In this document: in pieces, positions 53,641 to 63,135 of the stretch
Layout: the number at the start of each line of letters is the position of its first letter
Numbering within the stretch: the first letter of the stretch is position 1
Source: Cycas panzhihuaensis
Lineage: Eukaryota > Cycadophyta
NCBI GenBank assembly: GCA_023213395.1
Contig: CM041465.1
Location: forward strand, 1,674,001 to 1,738,000
DNA length: 64,000 bases
Direction: 5' to 3'
Notes under the pieces: model-generated
The model's input: only the letters and a program-made list of their open reading frames with translations
What the model was told of the DNA's origin: nothing
The model's database searches: none
Translations under genes and position numbers: made by a program

Positions 53641-54800
53641 TTCTTTGTTTTGTAAACCCATTTGCGCTTCTGATGATTTATTAGCAGGTAGTTCTACTAA
53701 TTCCCACGTTTGATTTTTCTTGATTGAGTTTATTTCATTGTCCATTGCTTCTCTCCATTCTGGATGATCTTTTGCTTCGTCAAAATTCTGTGGTTCAACC
53801 TTGCTTAAGAGAGCTCTTGACCTTTGCCCTCGAGTCTTTTGTTCTAATATATTTCCCTCTTCAACAGTTTTGATATACCATTTCGGCAGCTTTTTTTGCT
53901 TCTGTGGAATGTCTCCCCGATCAGTTGGTGATGATGACCCTTCGATGTTGTCTCCCTGACCTGTTGTTGATGACGAATCGACTTGTCCTTCTTCCAGCCC
54001 GTTTTCCTCTCCAGTTTCTTGATTTTCTGAAGTAATTCCTGACTGATCTTCTTCCTCGTCTTCCTGCACTATTCTGTATCCGGTAGTTCCCAATTCCTTT
54101 TCACTTTCTATTATTTTGATTTGTGAGGACTCTTCTGAGGTATCTTCATTAAACACGACGTCTCTACTCACATAGATTCTATTTGTTCTAGGATCTATGC
54201 ACTTATATGCCTTTGAATTTTTACTATATCCTATCAAAACACATTCTATGCTTTTTGCATCTAATTTGGACCTCTTTTATCGTGAATATGCACAAATGCT
54301 TGACTACCAAAACCTTGAGGGAACTTACATCGGGTTTCAAACTGTCCAAGCTTCCTCCGGAGTGATGTTCTTCAAGATCCCGGTTGGACTTACATTTATT
54401 AAGTAACATGTCAGGCCGATACGCTTCGCCCAAGACGTCTTTGATATCTTTGTTCCATACATCATGCTTGAGCCATCTCCATCAAGGTCCTATTCTTTCT
54501 TTCACTACTCCATTTGGTAGGAGTATAGGGAGTTGTTATTTGTCTACGAATTCCTCTCAGATTCTAAGAATTTAGAAATTGTTCGACATATATTCTCCTC
54601 CTCCATCGACCGATACACTTGATTTTCATTCCCGATTCTAGCTCAACTTCGCCTTAAATTCTTTAAATGCTTCAAAGACCTCAGTTTATTATGTAAGAAA
54701 TATACCCAAACTTTTCGAGTGAAATCATCAATGAAAGTTAGGAAATATCTGCATCCGCTTATTGACAATGGTGAAATAGGGCCACAAATATCGATTGTGT
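53641..54800 (-). pseudogene. Copia C2 integrase and connector
   Basis: Frame 54237-53632 reads MIGYSKNSKAYKCIDPRTNR, IYVSRDVVFNEDTSEESSQI and an acidic linker, then LPKWYIKTVEEGNILEQKTR and DHPEWREAMDNEINSIKKNQ leading to TWELVELPANKS. Upstream, in broken frames at 54240-54800, are the integrase core pieces, including a disrupted Asp box near 54602-54620. C1 has the same order. Confidence 0.83.
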
Positions 54801-54807
54801 ATCAGAT

Positions 54808-55428
54808 CTAATTTAGACTTAGATTTCCAAGTGCTTTCTTTAAATGGAAACCTATGCTGTTTTCCGAGTTGACAACCTTTACAAACAAATGTATCCAAGA
54901 GATATTAGGCAAACCGCTTACCATTTCTGACTTTTCCATTTGTTTAAGTGTGTCAATTGGAAGATGTCCATACCTTAAATGCCATACTTTATTATCAGAT
55001 TTAAGAGCAGTACAAGCTTTTTCTTCCAAACAAGGAAGTATAGGATTTGACAGGAGTTTGTAGAGATCATTGCATCTGATCCCTTTTCCAACAATTTTCC
55101 CGTCTTTTTTCATATCCAGAATGTGACAATTCCCTTCTTCATCGAAAATGGTCCTCAGCCCTTTTTTGCTCAGTTGAGAGACTGAAAGAAGATTCATCTT
55201 CAGGTCTGGTACATAGAGAACATTACCAATTTTTCTTTCATTTCCATTCAGATTCACTGAAATGGTTCCAATCCCTTTGATGTTAAGGGAGTACTTGTCA
55301 CCCAGCTCCATGGACTTGTCCATATTGTATGGATTTATGATTTGGAACCAGTCTTCCCGACTCGTCATGTGTTTAGAGGCTCTTGAATCTATGTACCAAA
55401 TGTCTTTGTCTTTCATTCCCGTGACCAA
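54808..55428 (-). CDS. Copia C2 protease and pre-integrase region
   Basis: The frame starts MVTGMKDKDIWYIDSRASKH: the active site is DSRA in place of DSGA, so it would not be active. It continues SREDWFQIINPYNMDKSMEL, LGDKYSLNIKGIGTISVNLN, NVLYVPDLKMNLLSVSQLSK, VWHLRYGHLPIDTLKQMEKS and MVSGLPNISW. This is the longest intact frame of C2. Confidence 0.87.
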   Translation of the reverse strand: MVTGMKDKDIWYIDSRASKHMTSREDWFQIINPYNMDKSMELGDKYSLNIKGIGTISVNLNGNERKIGNVLYVPDLKMNLLSVSQLSKKGLRTIFDEEGNCHILDMKKDGKIVGKGIRCNDLYKLLSNPILPCLEEKACTALKSDNKVWHLRYGHLPIDTLKQMEKSEMVSGLPNISWIHLFVKVVNSENSIGFHLKKALGNLSLN

Positions 55429-55623
55429 TGCTGTGATGAAAGCAGTCTCCTCTTCCTCTTCTTCTTCTTCTTCATTTTTTTCTTTGCTGTATCCGCCGAT
55501 AGGTCTTTTTCCTTTGTAGATTTCACTTCGTCTTTGAGGACACTGATAAGGATAGTGTCCACTTTGTCCATGATGGCAGATATGTCGAAGATCCTGCTGG
55601 CATCAAAATTGACTCAATGGTCG
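55429..55623 (-). pseudogene. Copia C2 gag zinc-knuckle fragment
   Basis: On the minus strand, RIFDICHHGQSGHYPYQC is the second knuckle of C1 (CYNC...GHYPYQC) with one residue lost and the second Cys changed. RRSEIYKGKRPIGGYSKE and a Glu-rich stretch follow. Traces of the first knuckle reach about 55615. The sequence stops being copia at 55624, where the G4 LTR begins. Confidence 0.78.
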
Positions 55624-56405
55624 TGTGAGGACCCGGAGGTAGGTCGGATAACACGGGTTGTGCGGTGCGGACCGCATGACGGAGGAGACGCAGTAAAGCA
55701 ATGACGGGCGTGCAGGTGCATTATGGCGGTGCGTGCACAGGCACGCATGATGAACGTACTAGTAGCGGACGCATCGAACGAAGCAGTGACGCATTACTCG
55801 GGGACGGTGAAGACCGGGAGGTGCTGCACGCACGGCGACGTCTGGAACCAAAGGAAGAATTAATTAAGGTTAACCAAAGAGATTAAGTGAAGAGGTACGC
55901 ATTAATTGAAGAATGCGCATGGTGAAAGGGTACGGTTATGAATGACATCATAACCCTTCACCAAAAGGTACCAACAGAGTACTTAAGGAGGTACGCATGA
56001 TTCACTGGTTAGGGTGAGAGCCGAGATCAAGGGTACGCAAAGGTGCGGATGACAAGATGACGTATGACCGATTGGAGCATGAGTGCATGATAAGTACCAT
56101 CCGGTACGCATATGTAACAGAGGAGATGTATCCTTTGGAATGCTCAGAACGCATTCCACTGTAAATAAACTGCTGAATTAATAAAAGAAGAGTTATGTGG
56201 AAATTGGTGCATTCTTGATGTGTGTTGATGATGTGTCAAGTATGTATTGAATTACATCTGCTGTACCATTCTCATGAATTATATATGGAATTATATGTGG
56301 AATATATGTGTATAACCATGTTGATGTGTCCTAAAACTAGACTATAGCTGTGTAACCTTGACAAGTGCATTGATTCCACGAGGGAGTGGAATCTACCAGT
56401 CAACA
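55624..56405 (+). repeat. G4 5' LTR (782 bp)
   Basis: It runs from TGTGAGGACCCGG to CAGTCAACA and aligns end to end with the G1 LTR. GTACGCA occurs at about 55894, 55991, 56032 and 56103. The stretch 55700-55850 is GC-rich with many CpG. Confidence 0.87.
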
Positions 56406-56406
56406 T

Positions 56407-56425
56407 TGGTTCCGTTGCCTACGTC
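56407..56425 (+). promoter_or_regulatory. G4 primer-binding site
   Basis: TGGTTCCGTTGCCTACGTC lies one base after the LTR end, as in G1. Confidence 0.65.
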
Positions 56426-57240
56426 CATTGAGGAGGGACAGAGCCTAGGGGTTTCAAAGAGAAAAGAATGTGTAAAGGCGAGAGGACCACAGGCCGTCGT
56501 GATGGCGGTCGTAACTAAGCCACAGTGCCTGTGGGACCTTCCAATGCCACCTAAGAGGCCTTCAAGGTCAAGAGCCCCAAAAGGATACTTCACCTAAGGA
56601 AAAGGAAACCAGCAGCAAAGGGCACTAAGATGGTCAAAAGAGGCAAAACTCGTAAGGGCGAGGAGACTAAGTTCGCAAAACAACGAGACTAAGGGACGGT
56701 CCGTTGAAGGATCCGAGGCAAGTGGAGCCAGACACTCCAGAAGAAGAAACCCATGGCGAGCATGGTATTGACACCAACCCCTATCGGAGAGGATTTGTTT
56801 AGCCCTAATTGGAAGGGAAGCCTAAAGTGGACGAAAAACATAAGGAAATCTTAATGAGGGAAGTATACGGCGGAGGACAGCCGAAGGACCTAGGTGATGA
56901 TAAGAAGGCGGAGGAAGGTCCCTCGGCATATTGGGAAAACAAGCTAACGAGGCGGCTATTTGAAGATTCGGCGTAAAAGGGTTCGATCAATCTTACATTA
57001 CGGTAACACCATTGACAATACAAGTTCCGGTGTAGTGGAACCTATACATATAAAAACTCCGTTTAAAAATCCGTTGTTTGGAAAGGATACGGCAGCAGAG
57101 TCACTCCCAAGACATCCCCAAAGGACGGAGGAGGGAAAGATCACCATCGGGGAACAGTTGCAATCTCCCAAGATGGACGACCATAGAGATTTCGGGAAAT
57201 TAATCTTCAATGATACTTGGATGCAGTGAGCATGTGTATT
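56426..57240 (+). pseudogene. G4 gag N-terminal region, broken
   Basis: Pieces that match G1 appear in alternating frames: MPPKRPSRS (56541-56567), RALRWSKEAKLVRARRLSSQ, NNETKGRSVEGSEASGA (to about 56735), then IHIKTPFKNPLFGKD (57043-57080) and PRHPQRTEEGKITIGEQLQS. It is the basic, low-complexity start of gag, with no open frame longer than about 90 codons. Confidence 0.65.
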
Positions 57241-57269
57241 TGTTTCGTAATCTCATTGATGTTAGAAAA

Positions 57270-57919
57270 TAACGGACGAAGATGAGATTAAAGCACGCTT
57301 CGCCTGTACATTGAGAGGTGTACCCTTGGCTTGGTATAAGGAAACGAACAAAAATGAGCCATGGGCAAAGATGAAGAAAGCGCTAGAGAGATTCCAAAAG
57401 TTTCGCGATAATGAAGTCATGGAAATCGCATTGCGAGATATCGTGCAGAGGTCGGGAGTCCGTCTAACTTACATTAGTAGAATGAAGATTATTGCGGCAA
57501 GTATGATCAATGAGACAATTACGGATCATAACATGAAGAATTACTTCCTCGAGAGGGCTAAATGAGAAGTTGCGAGCCATGATGCATGCTCATCCATGAA
57601 ATCATTCAAGAATGCTCGGAGTTGGCATTGGATTTCGAGATGGAAATGGACGCCTGTGAGGGGACAAGATTCCTTGCTGCTAAGATTGCAAGATGAGATT
57701 AGAGAGCTGAGACAGAATCAGCACAATCGACCCTTCTGCCAGGTTGGAGTAGCAGAAGAGGAGTCTCGAATTAGAGGCACCGAGGAAAGAAGTAGCCCGA
57801 TTGAAAATCGAAATAATCGGAAGAAGAAGAGACCGAAGAAGAAAGAGCACACCGGAAGGGTGACCAAGTGGTGCCATATTTGTGAAGAAAACTCACATAC
57901 CACCCGGAATGTGAATTGA
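57270..57919 (+). pseudogene. G4 gag capsid domain and first knuckle
   Basis: The capsid boxes are DEDEIKARFACTLRGVPLAW, WAKMKKALERFQKFRDNEVM, RLTYISRMKIIAASMINETI and NYFLERAK (57265-57565), then LLLRLQDEIRELRQNQHNRP. The first knuckle CHICEENSHTTRN loses its last Cys through a frame change near 57910. Gag capsid assembles the particle. Frame breaks lie near 57390, 57550 and 57640. Confidence 0.8.
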
Positions 57920-57932
57920 ACTTAAAAACAAT

Positions 57933-58620
57933 GTGACGCACCAACAGGAGAAGTGGTGCCACATATGTGAGGTGGATACCCACACAACTAGGGATTGCTT
58001 CTACAATTCCAGAGGAAAATCATTTAGAGGTCGAGGTCGGGAAGAGGCAACCCACCTGCATGTGTATACAACGAGGGGTGCACGGAACCCTCGAGGAAGA
58101 GACACCGATGGGGAGATGCCTCATTCGCCTACTGATTCGACACCGGAAGTCCGAATGCCCGATGAAGCCGGAATACGAACAAAAGCCGTCAGATGTGGTA
58201 GCTGTGGGCCAAGTGACCACAAAATGTAAGATTGCAAGGGTAAAGCCAAAGCAACAAACTTAATGACGATCGTCTGAAACAAAAATGTGAAATTGCGAAT
58301 AAGCGAGAAAGAGGAAGTGGATGAAGAATACCCACATCCCCAACCGAATTGGATCGGTACAAGAAAGCAAAACAAGTGTTGGATGGTTTAATCCAGAGGA
58401 AGATATACCGCCAATGGGTAAGCGAAACAAAAATGTGTATGCGTTCGAAAAACAAACAAAAGAGCCGGAGAAACTACTAGAAGAATCAACGGTAAAACCC
58501 CAAATGGTGCAAATGGAGGAGTTATTCAAAGGATTACCACCAAGATATTCCCGAATGTTGGTACTAATGGAGAATTTAGTAAAGCGATTGCGATTGACCA
58601 TTCCTCCGTCTCGGTGATTG
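57933..58620 (+). pseudogene. G4 gag knuckles and link to protease
   Basis: The second knuckle CHICEVDTHTTRDC (57957-57998) is intact. The third (RCLIRLLIRHRKSEC in another frame) again lacks its second Cys. The fourth, CGSCGPSDHKM, is followed by a stop before the last Cys. Then VCNRKNKN-like basic residues and MEELFKGLPPRYSRML lead toward the protease, as in G1. Confidence 0.72.
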
Positions 58621-59622
58621 ATTGGATTAAAGGAGGTGTGTTGCAAAAAGGAATTACCAAAAGCTTGAAACAAGTTATACCATCGCTCGACATGGATCCA
58701 ATGGTAACCATGACGTATTGGGAGAAACATTTCCTCGAGTCATTGTGGATGGAGGGGCAAAGAACGTGTTACCATCTTGCAACATGGCGTAAATTGGGAA
58801 GTCCGCAATTGGAAGCAAAGAACTTATTCACTCAAATTGGCCAATGAATTACCGTACGACCTGTGGGCGGTTGGCGATATAAAAGTAAACGTGGCAGGGA
58901 TAGTGGTGAGAGTCGACTTCACGATCGTAGAAACAGAGAAAGGAGCCACTCCCTACCCAAATACTAGGAAGGCCATGGTTGTACGTAACGCAATGCCTGC
59001 ACTGGGAAAAGGTAACCTTCACTTTGTCGACAAAGAACAACAAAGTGGTGCTACCAATCTGGGAAGGAATTCAATTGAGGTAATCCTGACGAAGGATCTA
59101 GCACAACAAGAATCAAAGACAACATTCTCTTCCAATGAGGAAGAACATATCTTCCACATAGCGGAAGAACCCACGACGTCAAGCAAAGACGATGAAGAAC
59201 CAACGGATCTCGAGGAGGTATACAACTCTTGGATGACGAACATGGTATGAGGTTCGTGGATTACCGGCTCCGTGGATGCTTATGAAGTAAACTCCTCTTC
59301 ATTCGGATGTAATTTGTTATCTAAATATGTATCCGTAAACATTGATGATGATAATTTAAATTCTTTTGATTATATGTCGACTAATGATCCTTTGGAACCG
59401 ATAACACCCTAGACCAACCAACCCCTAGTTTATCTAGTAATTTTCATAGTTTTTTCTAGTTAGTAGTAACCCGACATCCCGTCTACTTGTGTGTGGGTCC
59501 CGAGGTAGATTCCCTACCCCTTTTATACAACCCGAGGAAGGAAGTAACATTCCTCCTCTTCTTCCTTAGAGGTACACCTTGACCTTAAATCTCTTCTAAC
59601 CATTGGCGCCAAAACTGGAGAA
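58614..59622 (+). pseudogene. G4 protease and acidic linker
   Basis: VIDWIKGGVLQKGITKSL opens the region. The active site DGGA is at 58748-58759, in a frame different from the sequence before and after. Then come TYSLKLANELPYDLWAVGDI, VNVAGIVVRVDFTIVETEKG and NSIEVILTKDL, and an acidic stretch (FSSNEEEHIFHIAEEPTTSS). From 59250 to 59622 the Ser/Pro-rich linker is broken by stops. Confidence 0.75.
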
Positions 59623-60235
59623 ATGGAAGGAGGATTGCTGGTAAGTGCTTCTAGCGAGTCTGGTCTAGGAAACAAAATTACCATTCCAGGAAAAACTAGC
59701 GGTCAAACCTATATTGGAGATTACGTTAAACCATTCTATGGGGAGAAGTTATATGGGACTACCCATTTAACGCACTGTATTGAGTATTGGATAGAACAAG
59801 GTAACGGGGATAAAACTAAATGGCAACAGGACTTAATTCTAACTCTACGAGGGACAGCTTGGTATTGGTACTTAGCTCACCAACATAACCTTAGCCATTG
59901 GCAAGAATTGCAATCGATGTTTCGAATACGATTCGATCATCCGAACCAACTAGCTATTCCAATATTCTATGTAGGACAGGACCCTAGAAAACACATATAG
60001 GTGTGTAAACAGAACTGGAAATCCTTGAGTATACCTAAGCAGGATTGGTCTAACTACTTCTACCACACCACAGGAAAGTAGCAAAAAGCGGTTCTGGGAA
60101 GGAGAAAAACTTAGAGATAACTTGGGAAAACCTAAGGGAATCTTTTATCAAAACCTTTAGGCATACCTCAGAAAACCAAGAAGTAGACACAGTCCTGAAA
60201 CATATCAGAATAACGAGCATAAAGCTAGAACAAAG
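59623..60235 (+). pseudogene. G4 second gag/capsid-like module
   Basis: From the frame start MEGGLLVSASSESGLGNK it reads TYIGDYVKPFYGEKLYGTTH, CIEYWIEQGNGDKTKWQQDL, LTLRGTAWYWYLAHQHNLSH and WQELQSMFRIRFDHPNQLAI. A stop at 60000 is followed by LSIPKQDWSNYFYHTTGK and, in shifted frames, SKPLGIPQKTKK and SIKLEQR. It matches the module of G1 closely, which shows that it was part of the family ancestor. Confidence 0.62.
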
Positions 60236-60439
60236 ATCCAATGGATCATGAAACAATAGATTCCACACATAGCGAAAATGATGAAATTGTGAATTATCCT
60301 GCAGAGTTCTGTAATTCACCATTGGAGAAAGAGAAATAGAAGATACTCCAGGCACAAAACGGAAAATGTGGAAGATGTGGGAAAAACAAAGTTGAAAACA
60401 ATGTAAATTAATGTTGGCAACTCGTAAAATCCTAAACTC

Positions 60440-61355
60440 ATTCGAATTGGAGATTATTGGGATTCCCAAACAAGAGCCAAAGCTCAAGAATTGTTCAAGA
60501 ATTCCGTGATGTATTTGCGTGGTCATATAAAGATTTGAAAGGTATTCCTTGAAATAGGAATGCATCACATTGATCCGGTGGAAGACGCTAAACCGGTGAA
60601 ACAATGTGACCATATCGTATGAATCCAAGTATAAAGAAAAGTAAAAACCGAACTGGATAAAATGTTAGAAGCAGGGTATATATATGAAATTGACTACAGT
60701 GACTGGGTGAGCCCTGTAGTAGTAGTCCCAAAGAAAATGGGAAAATTCAGTGCATGTGGATTACGACAATTAAACAAAGTGACGAAAAAGATCCATTTCC
60801 GCTGCCATTCACGGAGGATATTCTAGAAGCGATGGAGGAAATGAAATTTATTCATTCACGACGGATTTAGTGGGTACAATCAAGTGCAGATTGCCCCAGA
60901 AGATTAGGCCAAAACAACATTCGTAACGGAATGGGGTACGTACGCCTATAAGGTAATGCCATTTGGTCTTACGAATGCACCAAAGAACATTTCAACGGAT
61001 TGTGATTAATATCTTCGTAAGTTCATTGGAGAAAAGTTCTTTGTATTTTTAGACGATTGGACATTGTACGGGTTAATGAAGAACCACATGGAAAACTTAA
61101 GAGAAATGTTGCAAACTTGCCGGGAAAACAAACTATGTCACAATCCAGAAAAGTGTACATTTCTGGTACCATTTGAAACCTCTTGGGGCACATAGTCGGC
61201 AAAGAAGGATTCTCGACAGATCCAAATGAGTGTCTCGCCATTTTACACTTTCCGACACCAAATACGAGGAAGCCTAAAAGGTTTTTGGGTTTAACCGGAT
61301 ATTATAGAAAATTTATCGAGGATATGCGATATATCCGGACCTCCGGAAGAATTCT
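60440..61355 (+). pseudogene. G4 reverse transcriptase, heavily frameshifted
   Basis: In order and in changing frames: RIGDYWD-like start, FRDVFAWSYKDLKGIP, MNPSIKK, DKMLEAGYIYEIDYSDWVSP, VVVVPKK, VQIAPED, TFVTEWGTYAYKVMPFGLTN, then the catalytic FLDDW at 61046-61060, MKNHMENLREMLQTCRENKL, KCTFLVPF and FLGLTGYYRKFIEDM. It follows G1 segment by segment. Confidence 0.82.
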
Positions 61356-61860
61356 TTGAAAAGAATATTGAATGGATATGGACTAAAGAACAAAGAACGA
61401 GCATTCAAACATCAAGCGTGCCATAGTAGCAAAGACCGATACTACGATTCCGGATTGGAAGAGAACCTTCCATGTGCATGTGGACGCCACAATACGCTAT
61501 TGGATGCGTATTGGCCCAACCTGATGATGATAAAATGGATCATCCAATATATTTTGCCACGGAAACTTACAAGAGCAGAGCGTAATTATACAACAACAGA
61601 GAGAAGCACTCGGCATGGTTTATGCACTACGTAAATTTCGACACTATTTATTATCTAATCCATTTCTATTTTTGTCGACCATCAAGCTTTGATGTATCCG
61701 GTGAACAAACCTATTATGTGAGGAAGAATCGTGAGATGGTTAATCTTTGTTTCAAGAATTTTCGCTCGTAATCATTGTGAAACCGGGTAAGGCGACATTA
61801 TCCCGCATCAACTATCAAGAATCAAAAATGGAGAGAGAGCTACGGGGTACGGATGACTTT
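61356..61860 (+). pseudogene. G4 RNase H, frameshifted
   Basis: The start is seen as FHVHVDATIRYWMRIGPT in one frame near 61470-61520. Then come KLTRAERNYTTTER (61568-61610), LGMVYAL, KFRHYLLSNPFLFLSTIKL (VDHQ box shifted) and FQEFSLVIIVKPGKATL. All G1 boxes can be located, but no frame spans them. Confidence 0.75.
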
Positions 61861-63135
61861 CCAGACGCAGCTCTATTCGGGCGTGGATGCGCTCCAGAGA
61901 TCGGGTATGAGGGTATACCAGAATACCTAGCAACCGGTAAAGTCCCAGCAGAATTAGATCGTACGGGAAGAAGGAATTTCATTAGAAAAGCGGAGCCGTA
62001 CCAGCTCATTAGTGGAGAATTGTATAAATTGGGACCAGATGACATATTGCGACGTTGTGTTCGACAGCATGAGACAAATCAGATTATGTCGCAGGCACAT
62101 GAAGGAGTAGCGGGTGGCCACATGGGGAAATTGGCCACATGGCGGAAAATCTTGACGTCGGGATTCTGGTGGCCATCAATGTTCGACGATGTGAAGAAAT
62201 GGGTTCAAGCATGCGACCACTGCCAACGAGTGGGGAAACCTAACGGCAGTGATTTCCACCGTTGCATCCTATACTACCCTTGGCACCGCTTGAAAAGCGG
62301 GGCCTCGACTTCGTGGGGCCGATCAAACCAGCAGCACGACGCCCGAACGCCCGCTATATTCTAGTAGCCACCGACTACACGACAAAGTGGGTAGAAGCAC
62401 GTGCATTGAGCAAAGCCGATGCGAGAAAGCACAAGATTTGCATGCGGTGATAATCACGAGATTTGGATGCCCTTGAGATTGTGAGTGACCAAGGTGCCCA
62501 TTTCCTTAACCAAACCATGGAAGCATTGACAACCGCCTTCATGATCGACCATCGGAAATCAACCCCATACTATCCCGCAGCCAACGGTCAAGCGGAAAGC
62601 TCCAACAAGATAATCAAAACCTGCTTACTAAGATATGCGACATCGGCAGATCAGTTGGGCGAGAAGTTACCTTCCGTACTATGGGCTTTTCAGACGACGA
62701 TAAGCGATCGCATGGGGCAAACACCATTTCAACCGGTGTATGGCACGAAGCCATCCTTCCAACCGAGTTCGAGATACCCGACTTGCGGTGGCAATACAAT
62801 GCCGACTGACGACCGCCATCCACGAACGACGATCGAAGATTTAATACGGTTGGAAGAAACGCGACATCTAGCAAATTGGGTGCGATATAGAGAAAAGACG
62901 ACAAAAGGCGTGGCATGACCGCTATCTCGGAAACCACAATTCCATGAGGGTGATCACGTATTGTTATACGACAAAGCAAATTCAAAACGCACCGGTAAAC
63001 TCAAGATGCGATGGTTAGGACCATACATCGCAGAAAAAATTTTCGAAAATGGTTCAGTGCAGCTTCGAGAAATCGACGGACCTCTGCTACCAACACGGGT
63101 AAATGGTAGCAGACTCAAGTCTTATATCGAGTAGC
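61861..63135 (+). pseudogene. G4 integrase
   Basis: Frame 61747-62364 carries the connector and N-terminal zinc domain: QLISGELYKLGPDDILRRCV, IMSQAHEGVAGGHMGKLATW and [20 protein letters not shown] (HHCC complete). The core follows: [27 protein letters not shown] (Asp), EIVSDQGAHFLNQTMEALTT (Asp), AANGQAESSNKIIKTCLL (Glu). The end has LGPYIAEKIFENGSVQLREI, LPTRVNGSRLKSYIE. The DDE triad is present across frames. Breaks lie near 62270, 62450 and 62640. Confidence 0.86.

Larger units (their letters stand above)
52289..55623 (-). mobile_element. Ty1/copia element C2, gag cut by G4
   Basis: It is a paralogue of C1 in the same order on the minus strand: protease, integrase, RT, RNase H, with gag reaching only its zinc-knuckle region before G4 begins at 55624. 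Many small indels break the frames. Several of these fall at CAG/CTG sites of the paralogue. Confidence 0.87.

Noticed and set aside
55585-55623. Similarity between the left flank of the G4 LTR and the flank of the G1 LTR (AAATTGA...ATGG)
   Set aside because: The G4 flank is explained as copia C2 zinc-knuckle sequence and the G1 flank as copia D gag; the resemblance is probably chance or distant copia homology, not part of the LTR.
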